A stretch of DNA of 10,985 nt, from contig JAKAWM010000040.1 in assembly GCA_021827285.1 (NCBI GenBank), positions 1 to 10,985 of the forward strand, written 5' to 3'. Below are positions 1 through 5,359 of the stretch, one piece after another. The notes below the pieces were generated by a model. The model was not told where the DNA came from. It worked only from the letters and a program-made list of their open reading frames with translations, and did not search any database. The position numbers and the translations under genes were made by a program. This DNA is from Actinomycetes bacterium. GTDB lineage: Bacteria > Actinomycetota > Acidimicrobiia > Acidimicrobiales > Palsa-688. The first letter of the stretch is position 1. The number at the start of each line of letters is the position of its first letter.

Positions 1-514
1 ATGAGTCAGTCACGCGGTGCTCCGCCACCTGGAAGACCATCGACTCCGCTTGGTCCAGGGTGGCCGCCACGTCTCCAGGCACCGAATAACCCATCTCAGC
101 TATTTCGCTCGCCACTGCTATAAGCCGGCGCAATAACGCATGCTCTTCGACGATTTTTGCATACCGCGACGCATTGGCGATGGCCGGCGTATTGGCTTGA
201 AGAGCGATCAGCTCCCCAAGGCCTCCCGCCGTTTCAAGCAGGTCAGAACGACGAAGCTCATCTGCCACTGTTACGGGATCGGCAGGCTCTCCTTGCGCAT
301 AGAGCGCGCAGACCGCCTCGAATATGTGACCGTGCGCCGGACGGTAGAAATCAGCTGCCTTACAATGCTCCACGGCTGACGTGATGGCATCGCGCGAGAG
401 CAACATGGCCCCGAGTAATGACTCCTCTGCCTGCAGGTCATGTGGCGGTACCCGGTCCGGGCGCGGACGCCACGCCTGCTGGCGGTCGCGGATGTCAGTG
501 ATGGGTTGCTCCAT
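1..514 (-). CDS. dnaB: Replicative DNA helicase DnaB, N-terminal part (runs off the window)
   Basis: Hexameric helicase that unwinds DNA at the fork and recruits primase. Reading the minus strand from ATG 514-512 gives 171 codons with no stop before the window edge. The protein begins MEQPITDIRDRQQAW and continues with PPHDLQAEESLLGAMLLS (about residues 23-40), then DFYRPAHGHIFEA (about 55-67), ADPVTVADEL and VEEHALLRRLI. This is the typical DnaB N-terminal domain (PF00772), which forms the collar of the ring and binds primase and loaders. The RecA-like ATPase domain lies beyond the window. A purine-rich GGAGGG lies 10 nt before the ATG on the minus strand. The gene is divergent from dnaA, which is not the usual neighbour: rpmH/rnpA or parAB are more common there. 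Whether an intein or other insertion follows cannot be seen. The family call is secure. Confidence 0.93.
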   Translation of the reverse strand, partial: MEQPITDIRDRQQAWRPRPDRVPPHDLQAEESLLGAMLLSRDAITSAVEHCKAADFYRPAHGHIFEAVCALYAQGEPADPVTVADELRRSDLLETAGGLGELIALQANTPAIANASRYAKIVEEHALLRRLIAVASEIAEMGYSVPGDVAATLDQAESMVFQVAEHRVTDS

Positions 515-640
515 ACCTCTTCCACCCTCCCTCTCCGGACCTGTGGGTCACCAGATGGAGAACCTGTTGATTTCCGGTGGACTACCGTCCTGGTACTCCA
601 CAGGTATTGCAACGCTGGCCTACACCAGCCACCACGCCCA

Positions 641-658
641 GCTTACACCCTGGTAAGC
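641..658. repeat. Perfect 6-bp inverted repeat with 6-nt spacer
   Basis: GCTTAC (641-646) is followed by ACCCTG and then GTAAGC (653-658). The form, with two 6-bp arms about 1.2 helical turns apart, resembles an operator for a dimeric regulator. It could equally be a small hairpin in the dnaB leader. A second dyad, GCTGG/CCAGC, lies just upstream at 614-629. Confidence 0.4.
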
Positions 659-666
659 ATGCCCCA

Positions 667-680
667 CAAACATTTGTTCG
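667..680. promoter_or_regulatory. Possible LexA (SOS) operator
   Basis: The sequence CAAACATTTGTTCG differs at one fixed base from the Gram-positive/actinobacterial LexA pattern CGAAC-N4-GTTCG. It overlaps a 12-bp palindrome, ACAAACATTTGT (666-677). It lies 153 bp before the dnaB start and 175 bp before the dnaA start. Read on the minus strand it overlaps a weak -35-like TTGTGG placed 18 bp from TAAGCT, so dnaB would be the more likely target. One match of this length can arise by chance, and no second SOS gene is in view for comparison. Confidence 0.3.
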
Positions 681-840
681 CCTCTTCCCAGTAACCGGGC
701 CAGCCCCACGGGCCCTTCACAGGACACCGGCAAGTGCTAGCGTCGGTTCGCCGCGCCACCCGTGTGCGGTCGCACCAGATGACTGACATTCAGACGAAGT
801 AGGAAGACTGGCCCCTACTAAAAGGGCGGTCACCTTCCCA

Positions 841-847
841 AAGGAGG
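841..847 (+). promoter_or_regulatory. dnaA ribosome binding site
   Basis: AAGGAGG is a near-perfect Shine-Dalgarno sequence ending 8 nt before GTG 856. It fixes the GTG as the dnaA start rather than any later in-frame codon. Confidence 0.85.
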
Positions 848-855
848 CCGGGCCG

Positions 856-2394
856 GTGTCCTCCGGTACAACACCTACAAGCTCTGCTCAGGGCCAACCG
901 CACGAGCCAGCCAAGCCCGTCCCGTGGCCCGGTGCCGCCGATCCGAACCACCTCTGGACGATGTGCATGCTCCGCCTCCGCGAACGCGTCTCGGCCCCTA
1001 CCTGGAACGCCTGGCTTGTGCCCCTCGTCCCCCTCAGCGCCGCTGACGGCCGCCTCCTACTTGCGGCTCCCAACTCCATGGTGGCCGAACAGGTAACCAA
1101 CCGCCTTCTCAGCCTCATCTCCCATACCCTGGCCGAACTTTTACCCCTGCCCGCGGGCGGGGAACTGCCCAAAGTGGAAATTATCGTCCAACCTGGCCTC
1201 CCGCCCTTCACCCTGGAGCAGAGCCCGTCTCCCCCGGGGAGCCCAGCCGCTGTTGCTGCGCCTCCTCGCGCTCAGAGCCCCGGCCCCAACCTCACCGCAC
1301 CCACCTCTAGCATCCCACCTGAGCACTCAACCCCTAGCCACGCCTCTCCTCTCCCCCACCAGCTTCCTCCGCTTCACCAGCCCCGCTACACCTTCGAGGC
1401 GTTCGTCATAGGTGCCTCCAATCGCTTCGCCCATGCCGCTGCACTCGCAGTCGCAGAACGACCGGCCAAGGCCTACAACCCTTTGTTCATCTACGGTCCC
1501 TCTGGTTTGGGCAAGACTCATCTGCTCCATGCCATCCGCCACTATGTCAACGATAATTTCCCCGCTCTCAAGGTCCGTTACGTCTCTACTGAAACCTTCC
1601 TCAATGAATTCATCGATGCCATTCACAAGCGCGACCAGGCTGAGTTTAAGCGCCGCTACCGCGCCCACGATGTCCTACTTGTTGATGACATCCACTTCAT
1701 CGAAAACAAACACGAAACCCAAGAGGAGTTCTTCCACACTTTCAACTCTTTGTACGAGGCAGACAAGCAGGTTGTCCTCTGCTCAGACCGCCACCCTCGC
1801 GCCATCGAAAGCCTCGAGGGCCGCCTACGCAGCCGCTTTGAGTCTGGCCTCATGACAGACATCCAGCCTCCCGAGCTCGAGACCCGTCTGGCCATCTTGC
1901 GAAAGAAGGCTTCGGCTGAACGTGTGGCTTTCCCCGAGAACGTCCTCGAACTTATCGCTACCCACGTCAAAGACAACATCCGAGAACTCGAGGGAGCCCT
2001 CACTCGCCTCTCCGCTTTCGCCAGTATCCACCGCGTACCAGTCACGGACGACCTCGCAGAACACGTCCTCTCCGATCTCATAGCGGCCAACAAGCCCCGC
2101 GTAATAACACCTGACCTCATCCTCACTACCACCGCGGAGTTCTTCGGCTTTACCGTCGAAGAAATCTGTGGCCCTAGCCGCCGCCGGCCGCTCGTGGCAG
2201 CTCGACAGACAGCTATGTACCTGTTCCGCCACCTACTCCCAGACTGTAGCTTCCCGATGATCGCCAAGCACTTCGGGGACCGGGATCACACTACTGTAAT
2301 GCATGCCGAGCGCAAGATAGAAGCCCTCATGAAAGACAAGCCTCAGATCTTCGAGCAGGTCACGAGCCTGATCCACAAGATCAAACAGGGGTGA
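856..2394 (+). CDS. dnaA: Chromosomal replication initiator DnaA
   Basis: AAA+ ATPase that binds DnaA boxes, forms a filament at oriC and melts it. Of 512 residues, about 30-110 are domain I (NHLWTMCMLRLRERV, helicase and partner binding). Residues 115-175 form a proline-rich domain II linker. Domain III runs from about 177, with Walker A GPSGLGKT (214-221), Walker B VLLVDDIHF (273-281), a sensor-1 region around CSDRHP, LEGRLRSRF with the arginine-finger segment (320-328) and sensor-2 NIRELEGAL. Domain IV ends in the DNA-binding signature DRDHTTVMHAERKI (475-488). The GTG start is fixed by the AAGGAGG at 841-847. The coding strand is strikingly C-rich (for example 7 G against 32 C in 1321-1380), unlike dnaN; this fits a skew switch downstream. 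All key motifs are intact, so it should be functional. Confidence 0.98.
   Translation: MSSGTTPTSSAQGQPHEPAKPVPWPGAADPNHLWTMCMLRLRERVSAPTWNAWLVPLVPLSAADGRLLLAAPNSMVAEQVTNRLLSLISHTLAELLPLPAGGELPKVEIIVQPGLPPFTLEQSPSPPGSPAAVAAPPRAQSPGPNLTAPTSSIPPEHSTPSHASPLPHQLPPLHQPRYTFEAFVIGASNRFAHAAALAVAERPAKAYNPLFIYGPSGLGKTHLLHAIRHYVNDNFPALKVRYVSTETFLNEFIDAIHKRDQAEFKRRYRAHDVLLVDDIHFIENKHETQEEFFHTFNSLYEADKQVVLCSDRHPRAIESLEGRLRSRFESGLMTDIQPPELETRLAILRKKASAERVAFPENVLELIATHVKDNIRELEGALTRLSAFASIHRVPVTDDLAEHVLSDLIAANKPRVITPDLILTTTAEFFGFTVEEICGPSRRRPLVAARQTAMYLFRHLLPDCSFPMIAKHFGDRDHTTVMHAERKIEALMKDKPQIFEQVTSLIHKIKQG
2369..2377 (+). promoter_or_regulatory. DnaA-box-like 9-mer inside the dnaA 3' end
   Basis: TGATCCACA differs at one base from the DnaA box consensus TTATCCACA and has the same orientation as the two intergenic boxes. 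All three share ATCCACA. It sits in the final codons of dnaA, so coding constraint could explain it. Confidence 0.4.
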
Positions 2395-2429
2395 CCACCC
2401 GTGCATAACACTATGTTCGAGTTGTGCCG

Positions 2430-2441
2430 GGATGTTGTAGT
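2430..2441 (-). repeat. Inverted repeat arm 1 in the origin
   Basis: GGATGTTGTAGT is the exact reverse complement of ACTACAACATCC at 2581-2592. It therefore carries part of the trio-like segment on the opposite strand, 139 bp away. The match does not extend beyond 12 bp on either side. Confidence 0.65.
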
Positions 2442-2445
2442 TCCT

Positions 2446-2455
2446 GGGGGCCCCC
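2446..2455. repeat. GGGGGCCCCC palindrome
   Basis: A perfect 10-bp GC palindrome 52 bp after the dnaA stop. With no spacer it would form only a short-stemmed hairpin in RNA. It may be a GC clamp within the origin or a weak part of dnaA transcript termination. No T-tract follows, so a canonical terminator is not supported. Confidence 0.35.
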
Positions 2456-2558
2456 TCAACCCTTATCCCCCGCTACTACCAGCCAACCGCCCATGCTGTG
2501 CACCATGGTGGATTACCGATGTCACCCCACACCCTCCCCCACCAGGAAGAAGGCCCTC

Positions 2559-2590
2559 GTATCCACAATCCACAGCGCCTACTACAACAT
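2559..2590 (+). other. Basal unwinding element: tandem DnaA boxes, GC spacer and DnaA-trios
   Basis: GTATCCACA (2559-2567, one mismatch to TTATCCACA) overlaps CAATCCACA (2566-2574, two mismatches). GCGC (2575-2578) follows, then the triplets CTA, CTA, CAA, CAT (2579-2590), and then an AT-rich run. This is the order described for the bacterial basal origin element, in which a DnaA filament passes from double-stranded boxes onto 3'-GAT-type trios of one strand to melt the origin. The first two trios are exact and the next two are degenerate. DNA melting is predicted to begin in or just after this tract. Confidence 0.6.
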
Positions 2591-2592
2591 CC
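2581..2592 (+). repeat. Inverted repeat arm 2 in the origin, overlapping the trios
   Basis: ACTACAACATCC overlaps the trio-like tract and is the exact reverse complement of 2430-2441. Confidence 0.65.
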
Positions 2593-2596
2593 TTTC

Positions 2597-2602
2597 TATA
2601 CA
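2597..2602 (+). promoter_or_regulatory. Possible dnaN -10 element
   Basis: TATACA is a good -10 match, 32 nt before the dnaN start codon, within the AT-rich stretch of the origin. No good -35 lies about 17 bp upstream, where the sequence is the box/trio tract. The AT-rich run may be there for melting alone. Confidence 0.3.
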
Positions 2603-2633
2603 TACCTTTTAAAGAGCAGAGGAGCAACCAACT

Positions 2634-3734
2634 GTGAAGTTGCGATGTGAGCGGGACGCTCTATTGGAAGCTCTAACCACAGCCGGGCGAGCTAGCTCAG
2701 GCCGGGCTGGGCCTACGGCCTCACCAGGCATCAAGCTCGACTTGCGAGGTGATGGGCTTGGTGTGACTGGCACAGACCAAGATCTCACGGTGGCGACCAC
2801 TCTGAGCGTTGCCGGCATGGAAGACGGTATTGTGATCGCACCGGGCCGTCTCCTGACTGACATTGTGCGTGCACTTCCGGCCGGTTCTGTTGCCGTGCAG
2901 GGTGATGATGAGGAGTTGCAGGTGACAGCCGGTCGTTCGGACTTTGTGTTGCGACCGTACCGGGCGGCTGACTTCCCCCAGTTGGCCCCACCAGTCGGTA
3001 ACACCGTGTCACTTCCAGCTGCGGGGTTGGCCGAAGCTTTGCGCCAGGTCGTGCGAGCGGCCTCATCAGAGGACAGCCGCCCTGTCCTGACGGGGGTTTT
3101 GATTGTTGCCGAGGCAGAGGGCCTGCGTTTGGTAGCGACCGACTCCTATCGCCTGGCTGTAAAGGAGCTGGCCGAGGCGAAGGGCGTGCTCTCAGAGGGT
3201 CAGCACGTTCTCGTACCATCACGGGCACTCGGTGAGCTCCAGAGGCTCCTGGGGGCAGAAACAGAAGCGGTGCAACTTCGGCTAGGTGCTCACGACCTAA
3301 GTTTTCGCACCGGCAAAGTGGAGCTCACAACCAGGCTAATTGAGGGGGAGTTCCCGCCGTACAAGCAACTAATCCCGTTCAACTACCCGAACAAGCTCAC
3401 CGTAGTCAAGGAGGCGTTACTTGACGCCATTCGCCGTGTACGCCTTATGGCCAGGGATGCCACGACGCCTGCCCGCATAGCCCTGCGGGCAGATAGTATC
3501 CAGCTCAACGTTGTGACGCATGATTGGGGACAAGCTACAGAGGAAGTGGATGCCAAGTACGATGGCAGTGAAATGACCATAGCCTTTAACCCTCATTACC
3601 TCGCGGACGGTATTGAGGCCGTACCTGGTGAAGAGGTCGTCCTGGAGACGGTCGACTCTTTGAAGCCGGCAACGCTGAAGCCGCGCGATGCGACTGACTA
3701 TATCTACCTACTTATGCCTGTACGCGTCTCTTAG
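2634..3734 (+). CDS. dnaN: DNA polymerase III beta subunit (sliding clamp)
   Basis: Ring-shaped dimer that encircles DNA and tethers polymerase III and repair proteins. The 366-residue length is typical. It begins MKLRCERDALLEAL and shows the expected three similar clamp domains: about 1-120 with GRLLTDIVRALP and DFVLRPYRAADFP, about 122-243 with EDSRPVLTGVL and LVATDSYRLAVKE, and about 245-366 ending YIYLLMPVRVS. The terminal MPVR segment is characteristic of the family and contributes to partner binding. The GTG start is supported by AGAGGAG (2618-2624) 9 nt upstream. recF follows after 5 bp, so the two are probably co-transcribed and translationally coupled. The coding strand is G-rich where sampled (25 G against 12 C in 2881-2940), opposite to dnaA. 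Confidence 0.97.
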   Translation: MKLRCERDALLEALTTAGRASSGRAGPTASPGIKLDLRGDGLGVTGTDQDLTVATTLSVAGMEDGIVIAPGRLLTDIVRALPAGSVAVQGDDEELQVTAGRSDFVLRPYRAADFPQLAPPVGNTVSLPAAGLAEALRQVVRAASSEDSRPVLTGVLIVAEAEGLRLVATDSYRLAVKELAEAKGVLSEGQHVLVPSRALGELQRLLGAETEAVQLRLGAHDLSFRTGKVELTTRLIEGEFPPYKQLIPFNYPNKLTVVKEALLDAIRRVRLMARDATTPARIALRADSIQLNVVTHDWGQATEEVDAKYDGSEMTIAFNPHYLADGIEAVPGEEVVLETVDSLKPATLKPRDATDYIYLLMPVRVS

Positions 3735-3739
3735 CACAA

Positions 3740-4831
3740 GTGTATTTTGAGTGGCTGTCGCTGAAGGACTTTCGTAATTATGAGAGGGCTGATCTGCACC
3801 TTGTACCGGAAGGGATCACCCTGCTCCAAGGGGCAAACGGCGCGGGTAAGACGAACCTGTTAGAGGCTATTGGGTACCTAGCAACCTCGCGCAGCTTCCG
3901 TGGTGTCCCCTCAGAGGGGATGGTCCGCTCTGGTACTGACCAGGCCGTTATACGAGCCCAAGCCGTACGCAAGGACAGGGCTCTACTGGTTGAAGCGGAG
4001 CTAAACCGGACAGGGCGAGATAAGCTGCGGGTCAATCGGCAGTCAATTACGCGTAGCCGGGACCGCGAGCTATCGGTGAGCGCCACGATCTTTTCTCCAG
4101 ATGACCTTGAGCTGGTAAAGGGTGGGCCGCAAGGGCGGCGTGACTACTTGGACGACCTTCTGGCCATGTGGGCACCCAAGCACGCCGCGGCGCGGGCCGA
4201 ATTTGAGCGTGCACTGAGGCAGAGAAACGCCTTACTACGGACGGCCAACGGCGTGCTGCGAGGGCCCATGGCCGAGACGTTGGCTATCTGGGACACGAAA
4301 CTAGCCGTTAGCGGCGAGGCTATAGTCAGTGCCAGGGAATTATTGGTTGAGCGCCTCCGCCCCGCGGTCAAGCTGGCCTACGAGGCCCTGTGCTCAGGGG
4401 ACGCGCCCAGGGCGCGCTGGGATGTGCATTTGGAGTACGAGCGTAGTTGGGAGGGGGACTTGCTCAACGCCTTAGGGGCGGCGCGGGAGGCTGACCTCTG
4501 GCGAGGGCTGACCACCGTTGGCCCCCAGCGTGACGAGCTCTCAATTGTCCTCGGCGGCTTGCCAGCCCGAACGCACGCGTCGCAAGGGGAGCAAAGGAGC
4601 CTTTCGTTGGCCCTACGGCTCGGCGGGCACGGCGTTCTGTCGGGAGAGCTCGGTTCAGGCCCCGTGCTGCTCCTTGACGATGTCTTCTCAGAATTGGACC
4701 CCGGCCGCTGCTCGGCCCTGGCGGCCAGCTTGCCGACCGGCCAAGCGCTGCTAAGCGCGGCGGGCAACCTCCCGGGTGATCTCGTGTTCGTGGACCGCGT
4801 GCGGGTCCACGACGGGATGATCGAGAGGTGA
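3740..4831 (+). CDS. recF: DNA replication and repair protein RecF
   Basis: SMC-like ATPase that helps load RecA at single-strand gaps with RecO/RecR. At 363 residues it is normal in length. It has Walker A GANGAGKT (31-38), the FSPDDLELVKGGP block (118-130), the ABC signature SQGEQRSLSLALRLG (281-295) and Walker B VLLLDDVFSELD (309-320). The chosen GTG gives MYFEWLSLKDFRNY, matching the conserved RecF N-terminus. No Shine-Dalgarno sequence is visible before it, so translation probably depends on coupling to dnaN, whose stop is 5 bp upstream. Its TGA overlaps the GTG of the next gene. No gnd gene separates dnaN and recF, unlike Streptomyces and some mycobacteria. Confidence 0.96.
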   Translation: MYFEWLSLKDFRNYERADLHLVPEGITLLQGANGAGKTNLLEAIGYLATSRSFRGVPSEGMVRSGTDQAVIRAQAVRKDRALLVEAELNRTGRDKLRVNRQSITRSRDRELSVSATIFSPDDLELVKGGPQGRRDYLDDLLAMWAPKHAAARAEFERALRQRNALLRTANGVLRGPMAETLAIWDTKLAVSGEAIVSARELLVERLRPAVKLAYEALCSGDAPRARWDVHLEYERSWEGDLLNALGAAREADLWRGLTTVGPQRDELSIVLGGLPARTHASQGEQRSLSLALRLGGHGVLSGELGSGPVLLLDDVFSELDPGRCSALAASLPTGQALLSAAGNLPGDLVFVDRVRVHDGMIER

Positions 4832-5226
4832 GCGGGTTGGCAGGGCCATTTTCAGAGACAGGCAAGGGCTCGCAGCCCCCTCGCCGCTCCGGCGGAGACC
4901 GAGGTGGGGGACGCTCCACCGCGGGCCGCGGTGGGGAGCCAAGACGCATCGCGAGCTCCCTGGCTGATGCCGCGCAGCTCATGGGTAGGCCTGGGGTTGC
5001 CCAGTTGGCCGCTCTGAGCGCTCACTGGAGCCAGGTGGTCGGGGTAGAATTGGCCTCGCACACGTCGCCCGCCTCGTTGCGCGATGGCGTACTAGCCGTT
5101 TCGGTGGACCACCCCGCCTGGGCTGCCGAGGTGCGGCTCTTGGCCGCCGAGGTAGTGAAGCGGTCTCAAATCGTGGTCGGTGACGCGGTAGAGGCCGTGA
5201 CGGTCCGTGTGAGCCGGTGGGAGTAG
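4828..5226 (+). CDS. dciA: DciA-family (DUF721) replicative helicase loader/operator
   Basis: DciA proteins are the widespread, probably ancestral, partners that help DnaB load on DNA in bacteria lacking DnaC or DnaI. The 132-residue product has a basic, glycine-rich, probably disordered N-terminus (1-38, with PPRRSGGDRGGGRSTAGRGG) and a DUF721 core (about 40-130). The core carries the family pattern HWSQVVGVELASHTSPASL, then LAVSVDHPAWAAEVRLLAAEVV. The GTG start gives a GTGA overlap with the recF stop, implying coupled translation. Its place between recF and gyrB matches Rv0004 of M. tuberculosis. With dnaB in the same window, a DnaB-DciA partnership is a reasonable inference. The gene symbol is applied by family and position. 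Confidence 0.88.
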   Translation: MSGLAGPFSETGKGSQPPRRSGGDRGGGRSTAGRGGEPRRIASSLADAAQLMGRPGVAQLAALSAHWSQVVGVELASHTSPASLRDGVLAVSVDHPAWAAEVRLLAAEVVKRSQIVVGDAVEAVTVRVSRWE

Positions 5227-5237
5227 CGCGAATGGTA

Positions 5238-5277
5238 GACTAGGTACACCGGCTTATGCGTAACTCCGACTAGGTAC
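5238..5277 (+). repeat. 10-bp direct repeat GACTAGGTAC, 30-bp period
   Basis: Two identical copies lie at 5238-5247 and 5268-5277. Thirty base pairs is close to three helical turns, which would put both copies on the same DNA face. The second copy extends to the palindrome AGGTACCT (5272-5279). Confidence 0.6.
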
Positions 5278-5306
5278 CTGGCGCCTGGTCGGGCGCCGCC
5301 GAGTGC

Positions 5307-5325
5307 CGCGCCCCAACAGGGCGCG
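5307..5325 (+). other. Strong GC hairpin in the gyrB 5' leader
   Basis: CGCGCCC (5307-5313) pairs with GGGCGCG (5319-5325) around the loop CAACA. The 7-bp all-GC stem lies 34 nt before the gyrB ATG. It could be a readthrough attenuator, a U-tract-less terminator for the upstream operon, or an mRNA-stabilising element. Confidence 0.45.
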
Positions 5326-5359
5326 CTCCACCAGAACTCAGACAAGTAGAGCGGAGACG

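Larger units (their letters stand above)
515..855. promoter_or_regulatory. Divergent dnaB-dnaA intergenic region
   Basis: This 341-bp gene-free stretch must carry the divergent promoters of dnaB (minus) and dnaA (plus). Several short ORFs overlap it, but none resembles a protein. I see four dyads at 575-587, 614-629, 641-658 and 666-677, a LexA-box-like site at 667-680, and the dnaA ribosome binding site at 841-847. Two weak DnaA-box-like 9-mers, each with two mismatches to the TTATCCACA consensus or its complement, lie at 542-550 and 594-602; they are too degenerate to rely on. No convincing -35/-10 pair was found for either gene. Confidence 0.6.
2395..2633. other. Probable chromosomal replication origin (oriC)
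   Basis: This 239-bp non-coding gap between dnaA and dnaN is where actinobacterial origins usually lie. It holds two overlapping DnaA-box-like sites (2559-2574) directly followed by a GC spacer, trinucleotide CTA repeats and an AT-rich stretch (2591-2613). Weaker box-like sites with two mismatches are at 2400-2408, 2463-2471 (TTATCCCCC) and 2507-2515 (GGTGGATTA, reverse orientation). A GGGGGCCCCC palindrome is at 2446-2455, and a 12-bp inverted repeat at 2430-2441 and 2581-2592 spans most of the region. Strand composition changes from C-rich in dnaA to G-rich in dnaN. It is short and poor in consensus boxes compared with known Streptomyces or Mycobacterium origins, so part of the box array may lie in 515-855. 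Confidence 0.75.
5227..5359 (+). promoter_or_regulatory. gyrB leader with direct repeat and tandem hairpins
   Basis: 133 bp between dciA and gyrB. GACTAGGTAC occurs twice, exactly 30 bp apart (5238-5247 and 5268-5277). TAGACT (5236-5241) and TAGGTA (5271-5276) resemble actinobacterial -10 boxes (TANNNT), but no good -35 is visible. Two GC-rich hairpins follow: GGCGCC/GGCGCC (5280-5297, 6-nt loop) and CGCGCCC/GGGCGCG (5307-5325, loop CAACA). Neither has a T-tract. The arrangement suggests a separate gyrBA promoter with a structured 5' UTR, which would allow gyrase expression to be set apart from dnaN-recF-dciA. Confidence 0.5.

Noticed and set aside
271..612. 113-aa minus-strand ORF over the dnaB start
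   Set aside because: It is in a different frame from the clear DnaB reading (514 down to 1) and has no family features.
783..821. Possible dnaA promoter from CTGACA (783-788) and TACTAA (816-821)
   Set aside because: The spacing of 27 bp is too long for a sigma-70 promoter, and no better partner was found.
1656..2267. 203-aa minus-strand ORF inside dnaA
   Set aside because: It is a high-GC shadow frame, rich in Arg and Ser, opposite the well-conserved DnaA AAA+ domain.
2401..2637. 78-aa ORF in the dnaA-dnaN gap
   Set aside because: No ribosome binding site or family features, and it lies over the origin motifs; the C/A-rich composition explains the open frame.
5303..5359. Upstream GTG start giving a 672-aa GyrB
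   Set aside because: The extra 19 residues (PRPNRARSTRTQTS) are encoded by the hairpin leader and are not GyrB-like; ATG 5360 has a GGAG upstream.
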